64,000 bases of DNA from Bacillus sp. AFS015802 (GCF_002561455.1 NZ_NTUP01000020.1:1-64000), one strand, 5' to 3'; numbered from the stretch's first letter, positions 7,205 to 17,394 are shown. Translations and numbers: made by a program. Notes: a model not told the origin generated them from the letters alone.

Positions 7205-8293
7205 TTAATCGATCTTCACATGTAATCGCTCATTCGATGAATTTTCAAGATAGAACTCCACCATTTTATCAATTTGGCTTGACAAGGACGGACAATGAAT
7301 CGATGCCCCCTCTAAATCCCCCCGGGCCTGTTGACAATCGAATTTCCCTTGGAGTGTAAAATAGTCCAGCGCTTCCCGTTCAACTCTTAAATAACGTCGG
7401 ACAAATCGAAAGCCAAGGGCCCAATTAGACAGGGATAACGGAATGCTCCCTTTTGGTTTCTTCCTTAACATCTGCCATAAAATCTTTCCATACACTTCCT
7501 TGACCGTCAGGGGTGCTGGATCGGTAAGGTGATACGTCTTACCATGCCCAACCTCATCATGACCCAGATAAATGGCTGCCCTTACGACATATTCAACAGG
7601 AACAATATTAATATAAGATGTCCCTTCACCCAGAAATGGGATCCATGGCAGAAAGGATAATCGCTTAAACATATTCATTAGAAAGTATGGTCCATCGAAC
7701 TTAACCGTCTCACCAGTATCCGAGTTTCCTTTCACGATACCCGGGCGGATAATCGTAATCGGCAGTCTGTCCTTCAAGTCATCCACCAGGACCTCTGCAT
7801 CAAACTTAGTCTCTTCATAGAAGTTGTGAAAGCGCTCTGGACGAATCAGTTCATCCTCCATCAGTTCACCTTCACGGGCGCCTGCTATGAAGGCGGTGGA
7901 AAAATAAACATATCTCTTGAGATGTCGGAGAGTTTGGCAAAAATCATTCACCTGACGTGTGCCTTCAACATTTACTCTCTGTGCAAGATCCCGGGGGACA
8001 GCAAGATCATATATGGCTGCCAAGTGCCAAACATAATCCACTTCCTCCTGTATCTCAATGATTTTTTCTTTCTCCATATCGAGACCAGGTCTGGTAATGT
8101 CTCCTTCGACAAGGATAAGTTCCCCTTCTGAGGCGGTTTTCAATTTCCGAACCCCTTCCTCCGCCTGTTTCTTCATCGAGCCCAGGTGAAGCAAATATAC
8201 TTTCGATGCCTTATCCTGCTTAAGCAATTCCGCTACAATATTCAAACTTAAAAAACCTGGGAACCCCGTGATTAAATATACCCCTTTTTCCAT
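7205..8293 (-). CDS. Extended SDR / thioester-reductase-like NAD(P)-binding protein
   Basis: 362 aa from the ATG at 8293; I chose this start because GGGAGAG lies 9 nt upstream and the protein then begins MEKGVYLITGFPGFLS, typical of the family. TGFPGFLS is the nucleotide-binding motif (in place of TGxxGxxG), and YEETK supplies the Tyr-xxx-Lys catalytic pair of extended SDRs. WHLAAIYDL and STAFIAG are the usual middle motifs. The domain is related to the male-sterility/thioester-reductase (NAD_binding_4) group. The natural substrate is unknown. No operon partners are obvious. Confidence 0.8.
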   Translation of the reverse strand: MEKGVYLITGFPGFLSLNIVAELLKQDKASKVYLLHLGSMKKQAEEGVRKLKTASEGELILVEGDITRPGLDMEKEKIIEIQEEVDYVWHLAAIYDLAVPRDLAQRVNVEGTRQVNDFCQTLRHLKRYVYFSTAFIAGAREGELMEDELIRPERFHNFYEETKFDAEVLVDDLKDRLPITIIRPGIVKGNSDTGETVKFDGPYFLMNMFKRLSFLPWIPFLGEGTSYINIVPVEYVVRAAIYLGHDEVGHGKTYHLTDPAPLTVKEVYGKILWQMLRKKPKGSIPLSLSNWALGFRFVRRYLRVEREALDYFTLQGKFDCQQARGDLEGASIHCPSLSSQIDKMVEFYLENSSNERLHVKID

Positions 8294-8329
8294 TTCCTTC
8301 ATCTCTCCCGGCAAGACATATTTTTGTTA

Positions 8330-8402
8330 AAAAAAGAGTTAACCTTCACGGCTTAGAGACCTCATCATATGAGAGGCGCTACTAAGCATTCCGGTTAACT
8401 CT
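8330..8402 (-). terminator. Long nested hairpin terminator of the RND gene
   Basis: Outer arms AGAGTTAACC (8335-8344) and GGTTAACTCT (8393-8402) are perfect, with inner stems GCTTAG/CTAAGC and CTCAT/ATGAG. On the minus strand the structure is followed by seven U residues, so it ends the RND transcript. Confidence 0.75.
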
Positions 8403-8415
8403 GGTTGTATATGCT

Positions 8416-11400
8416 TTATTCTTTATATCTGTATGTTTCTCTTACCTTCTTCATTCTTCTCGTATCTTTATCAAAGAAGCTGTAGACGATGGGAATGACG
8501 TAAATGGTCAATAACGTCGAGCTGATCAGGCCACCTATGACGGCGATCCCCATCGGCTGATTGATTTCTGTACCCTCGCCCAAACCAAGAGCAAGGGGCA
8601 ACAAGCCAAGAATCGTCGTTAAGGCCGTCATGAAGATCGGCCTTGCACGGTCCTGAACGGCCTCGACGATGCTGTCAAAGCTATTGGTGCCGGCCTCTTT
8701 ACGTTGATTGATGTAATCAACAATGACAATGGCATTGTTGACAACGATCCCAGCGAGGACAATCACCCCAATGATAGCTGAAATGCTGATAGGAGTCTGG
8801 GTAATGGCCAGGGCGATTGCTACTCCTATCACCATTAGAGGGACCGTAAACATGATCACAAAAGGATATTTAAATGATTCGAATTGTGCAGCCATGACCA
8901 TATACACAAGAACAATGGCAAGTCCGAGGGCAAGGGCCATGTCGTCGATGGAATCCTCCAGGAGCTCCCTGTCCCCACTGAATGAAACCAACGTCTCGTT
9001 TGGAAGATCCAGCGATTCGATCTTCTCATCAACTGCCTTTGAAATTGCACCAAGATTGGTTTCCGAAGAATACTTGAGTGTAAACTGAACGGCATGCTGC
9101 TGGTCGATCCTTTGAATGCTGACCGGGCCATCTTCTATTGAAAAGTCGACAACGGAGTTTAACTGAATATACTTTCCTTGTCCATTTGGAATGAGAAGCT
9201 TCTTCAAAGAATCAAGATTTTCAGTAATATTCCGGTCGTATTGAACAAGGACATTTATAACGTCAGAGGACTCAGTCACCATTTGGGTTGTCAGGACCCC
9301 CCGGGTTACATCTTGAACAAGAGTACCGATTTGAGCAGGTGCTAATCCTTGTTGAAGAGCTTTCTCCCGGTTCACCTTCATTTGGACCTCTTTTACCGTC
9401 TCCATCTGATCCGTCGAAACTTCATTGACATCCTTCATGTTTTTTAATGAGGCAAATAATGTATCCACCGATTCTTCCAATCGATTCTGATCGGTATCCC
9501 TCAAATTAAATGTAAGGGTTTGAGGGCTGGAACCTGATGTTGATTGTAAATTGAACGAAACCTCTGCTGATTCATTTATCTTTCGAGCAGCATTTTCGAT
9601 TTCAGGTTTTACTTCATCAGCAAAGCTGAAAATCGACCTCTCACGCTTTTCCAGAGGCTTCATCTTCACATAAACCTCTGCAATATTCCCCTTTGTACTT
9701 CCCCTGAAGGATTCTTCCTGGGTCGTTCCTACAAGGCTTACAAATACATCGACATCTTTTTCCTGCTCCAACCTGTCTTCAATGGCTTTTACGACTTTAT
9801 TGGTCTCCTCAACCGAAGCTCCATTTTCCAATTCGACCCTCATGTTGAAAAACCCTTCATCTGTAGGTGGTAAAAATTGCGTCCCTACCGTTGTAAGGCC
9901 CAGGCCACCTGCCACTAAAGTAATGAGAGTGATGAATAATACGATGAAACGGTGTTGAAGTGCCCATTTAACAGACCTGGCAAAGGTCTTTCTACTTTTA
10001 GAACGTCTCCGTTTCGCCTCTATATTCCCTTTAGGTTTTTTCAACAGTCTACTCGCTAACATGGGAATGACCGTCAAGGCCACAACGAGTGAAGCCAATA
10101 AACTAAATGAAATCGTCAAGGCGAACTCAGTAAATAATTCACCAAGTAAACCGGATATAAAGACCACCGGCAGGAATACCGCAACGGTAGTAAGGGTGGA
10201 AGCCGTAATGGCACCACCTACCTCTTTTGCGCCGATACTTGCTGCTTCCTTTGGGCTTTTCCCGAGGGATAAATGTCTGTATATGTTCTCAATCACCACA
10301 ATGGCATTATCGACAAGCATCCCTATGCCGAGAGCCAGGGCTCCCAATGTCATGATATTCAATGCGAAATCCGCAAAAAACATGAGAACAAATGTAACAA
10401 TGACAGAGTATGGAATCGCTACCCCGATGATTAGAGGACTCTTCACATTTTTCAAGAACAAGAAGAGAACCAGCATGGCGAATGCCCCGCCTATTAAGAG
10501 GGAATTGGCGATATTTCCTATGGCTTGAGTGATATAATCCCCTTGATCGAACAAGACATCCGCTTTGATTGATTGATATTGATCTTGCTCGAGGAGACGG
10601 TCCAGCTCTTTTTGGAACGCTTTTGAAACAGATGCGGTATTTGCATCCGATTGCTGCAAGACGCTGAACAAAATAGCAGGCTCTTGATTCGCCCGCGTGA
10701 TGGTGTTCGTATCCTGCTGCCTCTTCTCAACAGTCGCCACGTCAGAAAGAGTGATCTTCTTTCCTGATTGCGGATTCACCTGAAGGACCAATTTTTTCAA
10801 TTCATCCACGGACTCAAGCTTACTTAAGACTCTTGTAGTCAAGGTTTGTCCATTTGTATCTATCGTATCGCCCGGTGCCGTTATATTGTTAGCCCGGATC
10901 GTATTGATCACATCACTCTGGCTTAAACGATTATCCTTCAGCGATTGCTGATTTAATTCTATTATCACTTCATCCTTTAATGAACCTGAAACGTTCACAT
11001 TTGCGACACCTTCAACTCTTGTGAGTTCCAGTTTCAGATTCTCGGATAGTGTCTTTAAATTTGCCTCCTCTCCTTCTTCCCGCAAAGAAAATTGAATGAT
11101 AGGGAATTGGGCAGGGTCAAATTTGAGAAACCTCGGATTTTCTGCCCCGTCCGGTAGTGGGGTTTGATCCAATCGTTGCAGGACATCGTTTTCAATGTCA
11201 TCGATAGAGGTGGACCATGAAAATTCCAGGAGAATAAAGTTCGAACCTTCATTCGAAGTCGATTGAAGGTTTTTCATCCCGGGCAGGGTGGACAAACTTT
11301 CTTCCAGTGGTTTCGTTACCTTTTCGACTACTTCCTGAGGACCGGCTCCAGGATAATTGGTTACCACGACCCCTACGGGCGGGTTCAGGTCCGGAATGAG

Positions 11401-11505
11401 TTTTAACGGTATCCTAAGGAGGGAAACTCCTCCCAAAATAAGGATAAGAAGCATGGTGACAATGGTGAACACAGGACGACGGATGGAAAAATCACTAATT
11501 TTCAA
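8416..11505 (-). CDS. swrC: RND-family efflux pump, SwrC/AcrB-like
   Basis: 1029-aa inner-membrane proton-driven exporter of the HAE1 branch. B. subtilis SwrC (YerP), about 1065 aa, is the close model: it confers surfactin self-resistance and supports swarming. Visible features are an N-terminal helix (MKISDFSIRRPVFTIVTMLL), the periplasmic-type porter opening IPLKLIPDLNPPVGVV, the TM4 block ALGIGMLVDNAIVVIENIYR carrying the paired Asp/Asn of proton relay, and the mirrored second half ending with IVVNNAIVIVDYINQR and GTEINQPMGIAVIGG. No membrane-fusion or outer-membrane partner is adjacent, as expected for a Gram-positive. The gene is monocistronic. Confidence 0.9.
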   Translation of the reverse strand: MKISDFSIRRPVFTIVTMLLILILGGVSLLRIPLKLIPDLNPPVGVVVTNYPGAGPQEVVEKVTKPLEESLSTLPGMKNLQSTSNEGSNFILLEFSWSTSIDDIENDVLQRLDQTPLPDGAENPRFLKFDPAQFPIIQFSLREEGEEANLKTLSENLKLELTRVEGVANVNVSGSLKDEVIIELNQQSLKDNRLSQSDVINTIRANNITAPGDTIDTNGQTLTTRVLSKLESVDELKKLVLQVNPQSGKKITLSDVATVEKRQQDTNTITRANQEPAILFSVLQQSDANTASVSKAFQKELDRLLEQDQYQSIKADVLFDQGDYITQAIGNIANSLLIGGAFAMLVLFLFLKNVKSPLIIGVAIPYSVIVTFVLMFFADFALNIMTLGALALGIGMLVDNAIVVIENIYRHLSLGKSPKEAASIGAKEVGGAITASTLTTVAVFLPVVFISGLLGELFTEFALTISFSLLASLVVALTVIPMLASRLLKKPKGNIEAKRRRSKSRKTFARSVKWALQHRFIVLFITLITLVAGGLGLTTVGTQFLPPTDEGFFNMRVELENGASVEETNKVVKAIEDRLEQEKDVDVFVSLVGTTQEESFRGSTKGNIAEVYVKMKPLEKRERSIFSFADEVKPEIENAARKINESAEVSFNLQSTSGSSPQTLTFNLRDTDQNRLEESVDTLFASLKNMKDVNEVSTDQMETVKEVQMKVNREKALQQGLAPAQIGTLVQDVTRGVLTTQMVTESSDVINVLVQYDRNITENLDSLKKLLIPNGQGKYIQLNSVVDFSIEDGPVSIQRIDQQHAVQFTLKYSSETNLGAISKAVDEKIESLDLPNETLVSFSGDRELLEDSIDDMALALGLAIVLVYMVMAAQFESFKYPFVIMFTVPLMVIGVAIALAITQTPISISAIIGVIVLAGIVVNNAIVIVDYINQRKEAGTNSFDSIVEAVQDRARPIFMTALTTILGLLPLALGLGEGTEINQPMGIAVIGGLISSTLLTIYVIPIVYSFFDKDTRRMKKVRETYRYKE

Positions 11506-11700
11506 TGGAGTGCTCCCCTTTCTTTATCTATATCGTTCATTATGGTTTGGAAGCAGTTACTGTTAACTATAGTCTCTTCAGGAAGATCCTTCAATATTAA
11601 AGCGTCTATAGATAATAAATAACGATAATTTTCGTTCAAATAAATAATTCGACTTTATCTGTGTACACTATTTTTATACTGTAACGTAAGGAGCATTAGA

Positions 11701-12573
11701 ATGGCGAACTGGGTTCCCTTTGTATTCCTTAGTCTTTTCAGCATTTTTGTTTTATCCATTATAGTCGTTCATAATCGTCAAATTTCTGCTCGAATCATAC
11801 TATTTTGGCTTTTTATTTCCGGGTTGGCCTATGTATTTGAATACGTGATCTTTGTGTTATTCAACAGCTATACGTATCATCCCCATATTTTATCGAATAA
11901 TTACAATGACAGCGTCTTGGGCTCGATCAGCTCCCAGGCATTTTCAGTCCCGGTTGCCATTACCTACATTGTCCTGTACCGGTTATCCATAAGCAGGATC
12001 GCCATCATCATCGGTGTTTTTTTCCTTATCGAAACTTGGTTCATATACACGGATTTATACGAACATCATTGGTGGGAATCCTATTACACCACATTCTTCC
12101 TCATCATTTCTGTCATGCTGGCCAAGACGTGGTGGAAGCTTCTTGAGGACCGTTCCAATCATTATGTTCAATTCATCACTCTGTTCTTTGCGCTCTCCAC
12201 CATCTCACTGTCTTTCGCCTGGATTCTTTCTTCCCTTCTGCACCTGTATCTCATCCCCCTGAATTTTTTTTCTAACCCTGTCAGGGATTTGATAGCAGGG
12301 AATGCCATGTATATCTGGTTCACCACTTACTTTTACAGTTTGGTGATATTCTTTAGAAATGGGGATTGGAAATATACGTTGTGGAGCATCCTTTTTCTTT
12401 TTTCCGTTGAGGCTTTCATGTTCCAGGAAGGTGTATTAGTAATTGACAGTCCCTTGATGCTGATGGTGCTCCCTCTTTTTCACTTAATCATGATTTCTGC
12501 AGGCAGCCTCTACTATGACCGTTATTTTAACACTTATTTAGAAATGCAAGAAAAAGGACTGTCCACCAGATGA
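11701..12573 (+). CDS. Conserved polytopic membrane protein, unknown function
   Basis: 290 aa with seven or eight predicted membrane helices spread over the whole length and many aromatic residues (YTDLYEHHWWESYYTT around 120-135). AAGGAGC lies 8 nt before the ATG. I recognise no catalytic or transport motif. It is transcribed divergently from the RND gene and converges on the NhaC-family gene, sharing a terminator in which its own last codons lie. No function can be given. Confidence 0.75.
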   Translation: MANWVPFVFLSLFSIFVLSIIVVHNRQISARIILFWLFISGLAYVFEYVIFVLFNSYTYHPHILSNNYNDSVLGSISSQAFSVPVAITYIVLYRLSISRIAIIIGVFFLIETWFIYTDLYEHHWWESYYTTFFLIISVMLAKTWWKLLEDRSNHYVQFITLFFALSTISLSFAWILSSLLHLYLIPLNFFSNPVRDLIAGNAMYIWFTTYFYSLVIFFRNGDWKYTLWSILFLFSVEAFMFQEGVLVIDSPLMLMVLPLFHLIMISAGSLYYDRYFNTYLEMQEKGLSTR

Positions 12574-12620
12574 ATCATCCCTCCCTTAGAGAATGGATGA
12601 CTCATGCGGACAGTCCTTTT
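12552..12620. terminator. Shared bidirectional terminator
   Basis: AAAAGGACTGTCC (12552-12564) pairs with GGACAGTCCTTTT (12608-12620). An inner stem (ATGAATCATCC with GGATGACTCAT) strengthens it. It serves the membrane protein on the plus strand, whose stop codon lies inside it, and the NhaC-family gene on the minus strand. Confidence 0.88.
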
Positions 12621-12630
12621 ATGATACTCT

Positions 12631-14037
12631 TTAATTCGTTACGGTGCGATCGGTCCCGGTTTGTTCTTTCTTAATGGTCCATCCTGTAAAACCATATAGG
12701 ATGGTGATGACTGGAGAAATCAGACAGAAGATCGCGAATGGTAAGTACTCAAGGGTGGAAACACCCAAAACGTCTGTCAGGAATATACCACACACACTCC
12801 ATGGGACCAGGGGGTTCACTACTGTACCTGCATCCTCTAGCGTACGGGATAAGGTCTTCGGATGCAGCCCCAATTTCTTGTATTGAGACTGAAAGGCTTC
12901 ACCTGTCAATAAGATTGATAAATACTGCTCTCCCACAACAAGGTTGATGCCGATCGCGGAAAGGGCCGTTGTAAGTATCGTCCTTCTTCCCGATTGAATG
13001 ATGGCAGAAACCTTATTCAGCAATGCCGGTATGATTCCAAGTTTAAATAATAGTCCACCAAGGCTCAGCGATAGGATGACAAGGGAAATGGTAAACATCA
13101 TTCTGTTCACTCCCCCTCTCGTCAGGAGTGAATCAATGGATTCCACACCCGTCTCTGACGTAAACCCTGAGAAGAGTATCTGAAATAATTCATTTACATG
13201 TAACGATTCATGAAAGAAAGACAATGACACTGAGACAGCTATTGTAATGGCCAGTGTGAATAATGCAGGTGTTCTATAGACGATCAATACCACCAGCAAT
13301 AGGACCGGCAGTATACTATACCAATGAACAAGACCCGTTTGCTTCAAACCTTCCTGCAGCTCATTTAGCTGAACCAAATTGATATCGCTGGTACCCGGTG
13401 ACAAGAAAGCGAAGGCGATCAGCGTAATGATAAAGGCGGGCACCGTTGTCCATGCCATATTCCGAATATGAGTGAAGAGATCCACTTTGACGATTGACGA
13501 AGCAAGATTGGTCGTATCCGATAATGGGGACATTTTATCCCCGAAGAATGCTCCGGAAACGATGGCACCAGCCGTTATCGCCAAGGATAATCCCATTGCT
13601 TCACCAATTCCGATCAGCGCCACACCGATGGTTGCTGCCGTAGTCAGTGAGCTGCCGATCACCACTCCGCTCAAGGATGTAAGTAAAAAGGCTATGGCAT
13701 AAAAATAATGGGGAGTGACAAATTCAAACCCATAAAACATTAGGGTAGGGATGGTTCCGCTGATCAACCAGCTGCTGACAAGAAGCCCTATAAAGAAAAA
13801 TAGTAGAATGGCCCCTAATCCACCTTGAGCACCGGCAATCATTCCTTCCTCGATGTCTTTGAACTTCACTTTGCGAATCAGCCCATAAACCATCAAAAAG
13901 AAGAGGGAGAGAATGATCGAAATATGGGGGACCGATCCCACCCCTATAATACTTACACTGATGATTCCAAGGACAGCAAGTAATACAATGGATGCTTCCG
14001 GAACGGCAGGTTTATGAACGCTTTTAATGTTTAACAT
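12631..14037 (-). CDS. NhaC-family ion-coupled carrier under T-box control, probable amino acid transporter
   Basis: 468 aa, about 11-12 membrane helices, with the NhaC-family signature GDKMSPLSDTTNLASS (from about residue 164) and the second-half motif VVGEQYLSILLTGE. By homology alone it could be a Na+/H+ antiporter (NhaC) or a malate-lactate exchanger (MleN, also 468 aa). The complete T-box leader upstream means that an uncharged tRNA turns it on. That is typical of amino acid biosynthesis or uptake genes and points to Na+- or H+-coupled uptake of an amino acid; NhaC-family proteins under tyrosine T-boxes have been proposed as tyrosine transporters. AAGGAAGTG precedes the ATG. Confidence 0.85.
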   Translation of the reverse strand: MLNIKSVHKPAVPEASIVLLAVLGIISVSIIGVGSVPHISIILSLFFLMVYGLIRKVKFKDIEEGMIAGAQGGLGAILLFFFIGLLVSSWLISGTIPTLMFYGFEFVTPHYFYAIAFLLTSLSGVVIGSSLTTAATIGVALIGIGEAMGLSLAITAGAIVSGAFFGDKMSPLSDTTNLASSIVKVDLFTHIRNMAWTTVPAFIITLIAFAFLSPGTSDINLVQLNELQEGLKQTGLVHWYSILPVLLLVVLIVYRTPALFTLAITIAVSVSLSFFHESLHVNELFQILFSGFTSETGVESIDSLLTRGGVNRMMFTISLVILSLSLGGLLFKLGIIPALLNKVSAIIQSGRRTILTTALSAIGINLVVGEQYLSILLTGEAFQSQYKKLGLHPKTLSRTLEDAGTVVNPLVPWSVCGIFLTDVLGVSTLEYLPFAIFCLISPVITILYGFTGWTIKKEQTGTDRTVTN

Positions 14038-14088
14038 CTGAACACTTCCTTATCTCTGCTTGAATAGTATCGACTGGGATGGAAGCAC

Positions 14089-14445
14089 AAAAAGAACCCT
14101 CCATCCCGGTATAGGGACGAAGAGTTCTCCGCGGTACCACCCTAATTGGAATAAACTCCTGTCATGAATCAAGATCACCCGATCATGACTTCACACAGTA
14201 TATTCCCACTTCAAAAAGGTTGTCTCTTGATAAACCCTCTCATCACTTAGAGCGTTTATAAACAATGTAATTCAGAAATAAAGCGGACCTGGACTTCCAC
14301 CTGACGTCCAGTCTCTGATTGCTGTCACACTTTTTCCTACTGCGTTGTTCAAGACAGTGAATATGTGATTGAACGTTAATAAGAGTTACATCGGCTCTTT
14401 CACTCTTAAACGCTTTTAAGCTTTTATGCACTAAAGTATTTTATA
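14089..14445 (-). ncRNA. T-box leader RNA
   Basis: The minus strand contains the invariant T-box sequence AGGGTGGTACCGCG (14130-14143). It then has a terminator in which AGAACTCT (14121-14128) pairs with AGGGTTCT (about 14094-14101) before a U-tract. Upstream is a long Stem I with AGTA and, on its 3-prime side, GAATTACA (14266-14273), which fits the specifier loop. The triplet is best read as UAC (Tyr, 14267-14269) because an A follows it; UUA (Leu) is the alternative register. The RNA spans roughly 350 nt. Confidence 0.93.
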
Positions 14446-14447
14446 CT

Positions 14448-14478
14448 AGTATAATATCATGTTATCTTGATTTGTCAA
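14448..14478 (-). promoter_or_regulatory. Sigma-A promoter of the T-box leader
   Basis: A perfect TTGACA (14473-14478) is followed by overlapping -10 candidates TATTAT (14451-14456, spacing 16) and TATACT (14448-14453, spacing 19). Confidence 0.7.
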
Positions 14479-14488
14479 GGTTCTATGT

Positions 14489-14538
14489 AAAAAAGACCCC
14501 CACCGATTTCCGGTAGAGGCCAGGTCACTTTTTATACA
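14489..14538 (-). terminator. Terminator after the EAL-domain gene
   Basis: GACC and GGTC arms plus an inner ACCG/CGGT stem, flanked by A- and T-runs, lie over the end of the EAL gene and just before the T-box promoter region. Confidence 0.6.
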
Positions 14539-15560
14539 AATTGACCCTCTGCAAATGGAGCCATCGCTTCTTCCCTTGGCTTACCTATGAAATAGCCCTG
14601 TGCATAATGGATCCCGATATCTTTGCAAAAGAGTAATTCTTCTTTTCTCTCAATTCCTTCTGCGAGTACCAGGATGTCTAATTCATTGGCAACCTTCATG
14701 ACTTGTCTTAAAAACGTTTGATTTTCCATCACACTATCACAGTGATCGATGAAAGATCGATCAATCTTCACATAATCCGGTTGAAGAAGTGTTAACATTT
14801 CGACTGTTGCAAATCCGGAACCGACATCATCAAGAGCTACTTTCATTCCTTCCCTTTTATATACGTCCAGTACCGACCTCAAGTGATCAACATCCTCAAT
14901 TTTCTCTGTTTCAACCACTTCAAATACAAGATCCTGAGGATTCACGCCAAATTCATTCACAATCTTGAAGGTATGGCGCAAACAAAATTCAGGATTGTAA
15001 ATAGTAGAAGGAAGAAAATTGATGAAACTTTTCGTTCCAGGATTCACTTGCCCCTGTCTGCACTCGATTGCAGATTTTCTGGCTTTCTGATCCAACATGG
15101 AGTGAAAACCTGTGAGGGATGCCGCTTCAAATAGTTCGCCTGGATTGATACGCTTCCTGTCATCTCCTGCACGCAAGAGAGATTCATAACCATAGAGACT
15201 TAAGTCTGATAGATCAATGATGGGTTGAAGATGGCTCTTAAACTCTCCACGCTGAATCACCTTTACCATTTCCCTATGTTTAATCAAGTTCAGGAATCTC
15301 TCCCCAGGTATGAATGCTGCAGGGTGATCCGAACAATTCAAACTGCATGTCCACCCATCTTTTATCAGTGAATCTTCTATTACTGTCAGTCTTGTATACA
15401 GTTCATCAAGATCTTCATATTGAAAAATATATGTACCTTCTTCGGTTTTTCGGTGTTGTCCTGTAAGCGGGATGTCATGGGATTGTTCGTTATGTAAGAA
15501 AAAGAAACCTTCCTCATGATACTCCATCTGAACTCCACAGTTCGCACATGTGTACTCCAT
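14532..15560 (-). CDS. EAL-domain protein, probable c-di-GMP phosphodiesterase
   Basis: 342 aa. The N-terminal about 95 residues hold two Cys pairs (CANC at 5-8, and CSLNC further on), possibly a metal-binding sensor region. The EAL domain follows (about 100-335). The usual catalytic set looks present: the Glu of YESLLRA (EAL position), the Asn of FINFLP, the Glu residues of VFEVVETE, the Asp pair of DDVGSG (usually DDFGTG), the Lys of YVKID, AEGIE, and AQGYFIGKP. It is therefore likely to be an active enzyme that hydrolyses c-di-GMP, despite variants in EAL and DDFG. AGAGGT precedes the ATG. It is monocistronic. Confidence 0.85.
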   Translation of the reverse strand: MEYTCANCGVQMEYHEEGFFFLHNEQSHDIPLTGQHRKTEEGTYIFQYEDLDELYTRLTVIEDSLIKDGWTCSLNCSDHPAAFIPGERFLNLIKHREMVKVIQRGEFKSHLQPIIDLSDLSLYGYESLLRAGDDRKRINPGELFEAASLTGFHSMLDQKARKSAIECRQGQVNPGTKSFINFLPSTIYNPEFCLRHTFKIVNEFGVNPQDLVFEVVETEKIEDVDHLRSVLDVYKREGMKVALDDVGSGFATVEMLTLLQPDYVKIDRSFIDHCDSVMENQTFLRQVMKVANELDILVLAEGIERKEELLFCKDIGIHYAQGYFIGKPREEAMAPFAEGQFV

Positions 15561-15779
15561 TGTTACCTCTCTTCCTTCCCTTGAAACAGAATTAAATACC
15601 CTTACCTATATACTAAGACTTTTCACCCGGTAAATGCCAGTGATATCCTTTTATTTTAGGAAAAAATCACTTGATAATTGTAAAAATTTACATTTACGCA
15701 AAAGATGCACCTTAGAGTCAAGTAAGGGAAAACGGATTTAAGCCATGGTATTCCGGAGTTGCTCTGTGGAATCAAAGAC

Positions 15780-15815
15780 AAAAGCACCCCTCCAGCTCTG
15801 TGGAGGGGTGCTTTT
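15780..15815. terminator. Terminator after prfC
   Basis: AAAAGCACCCCTCC (15780-15793) and GGAGGGGTGCTTTT (15802-15815) form a perfect 14-bp stem around an 8-nt loop. Confidence 0.92.
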
Positions 15816-15825
15816 GCATATGTGT

Positions 15826-17394
15826 TTACATTAAGCTGTATAATCGAATTTCCGGGTTTTTATCATTGAACCATCTCATGGCAAAATCGTTCTCGAACAG
15901 GAATACAAGATTCTCATGTCGATCCTTGACTAACATGCTTCTTGAGCTTGACATAGATTCTTTAACATCTTCTTCGTTCTCGATCCATCTTGCAATCTTG
16001 GACCCAATCGGCTCCATTTTAACATCAACGTTGTACTCATTTTTCATTCTATGCTCAAACACTTCAAACTGAAGCTGCCCGACTGCACCGAGAATGATAT
16101 CTTCGGTCCGGGTCTTATAATATTGGATGGCCCCTTCCTGAACGAGTTGAAGAATCCCTTTTTGGAAGTGCTTCTGTTTCATGACGTTCTTCGCAGTGAC
16201 ACGCACAAACAGTTCAGGCGTGAACTGAGGAAGCTTTTCATACTTGAAGCCCCCCTTACCTTGGACGAGTGTATCACCGATTTGATACGTACCCGTGTCA
16301 TAAACCCCTATGATATCCCCACTCACTGCTTCATTTACTGTGCTGCGGTCATCTGCAAGAAATTGAGTGGACTGCGCAAGTTTAATGGATTTACCTGTGC
16401 GGGAAAGGTTCACCGTCATGCCTCTTTCAAATTGACCTGAGCATATGCGGACAAATGCAATCCGGTCACGATGGGCAGGATTCATATTCGCTTGAATCTT
16501 AAACACAAAACCGGAGAATTCCTCTGCCGTCGGCTCAATTTCGCCTGCATCCGAATTCCTTGGCTGCGGGGAAGGTGCGAAGTGCAAATAGGTTTCAAGG
16601 AAAGTCTGAACACCGAAGTTCGTCAGAGCACTCCCGAAAAATACCGGAGAAAGCTCTCCGTTTGCTATTCTCTCACGTGAAAACTGGTTTCCTGCTTCAT
16701 TCAGGAGCAATACATCTTCAAGTGTCTGATGATAGAGGTTGCTTTCCTTAAGTGGATGCTCGCCTTCAATTTCACCCTCATCGTTTAAAGGAATAAAGCG
16801 GTCTTCATCCTCTACACGGAATTGCTCGATCCGATTATGAAATCGATCATAGATCCCCAGGAACTCTTTCCCCATTCCGATCGGCCAGTTCATCGGGTAG
16901 GATTGAATTCCCAGCACCTCTTCAAGCTCTTCCAATAACTCCAATGGCTCACGTCCTTGGCGATCGAGCTTATTAATGAAGGTGAAGATCGGGATTCCTC
17001 TCATGCGGCAGACTTTGAAAAGCTTTAAAGTTTGCGCCTCGATCCCTTTGGCTGAATCAATGATCATAACCGCGCTGTCCACTGCCATCAACGTTCTATA
17101 CGTATCTTCAGAAAAGTCCTGGTGACCTGGTGTATCAAGGATATTCACGCGATAATCATCATAATCGAATGCCATCACAGAAGAAGTGACCGAAATCCCT
17201 CTCTGTTTCTCGATTTCCATCCAGTCTGATGTTGCAAACTTCCCTGATTTCTTTCCTTTAACGGTTCCAGCTGCACGAATGGCTCCCCCAAAAAGAAGAA
17301 GCTGCTCGGTCAAGGTTGTTTTCCCGGCATCCGGGTGGGAAATAATAGCGAAAGTTCTTCTTGACTGAACTTCCTGTATAAAGTCTATTTTCAT
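15826..17394 (-). CDS. prfC: Peptide chain release factor 3
   Basis: 522-aa translational GTPase that recycles RF1 and RF2 from the ribosome after peptide release. G-domain motifs are intact: SHPDAGKTT (G1, 19-27), RGISVTSS (G2), DTPGHQDF (G3) and NKLDR (G4). The length and the C-terminal sequence ([19 protein letters not shown]) match RF3 rather than EF-G or LepA. AAAGGA lies 8 nt before the ATG. The gene is a single transcription unit with its own terminator. Confidence 0.95.
   Translation of the reverse strand: MKIDFIQEVQSRRTFAIISHPDAGKTTLTEQLLLFGGAIRAAGTVKGKKSGKFATSDWMEIEKQRGISVTSSVMAFDYDDYRVNILDTPGHQDFSEDTYRTLMAVDSAVMIIDSAKGIEAQTLKLFKVCRMRGIPIFTFINKLDRQGREPLELLEELEEVLGIQSYPMNWPIGMGKEFLGIYDRFHNRIEQFRVEDEDRFIPLNDEGEIEGEHPLKESNLYHQTLEDVLLLNEAGNQFSRERIANGELSPVFFGSALTNFGVQTFLETYLHFAPSPQPRNSDAGEIEPTAEEFSGFVFKIQANMNPAHRDRIAFVRICSGQFERGMTVNLSRTGKSIKLAQSTQFLADDRSTVNEAVSGDIIGVYDTGTYQIGDTLVQGKGGFKYEKLPQFTPELFVRVTAKNVMKQKHFQKGILQLVQEGAIQYYKTRTEDIILGAVGQLQFEVFEHRMKNEYNVDVKMEPIGSKIARWIENEEDVKESMSSSRSMLVKDRHENLVFLFENDFAMRWFNDKNPEIRLYSLM

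Noticed and set aside
10061-10528. 155-codon plus-strand frame inside the RND gene
   Set aside because: Antisense shadow of swrC, with Met/Thr/Ala-rich composition typical of such frames.
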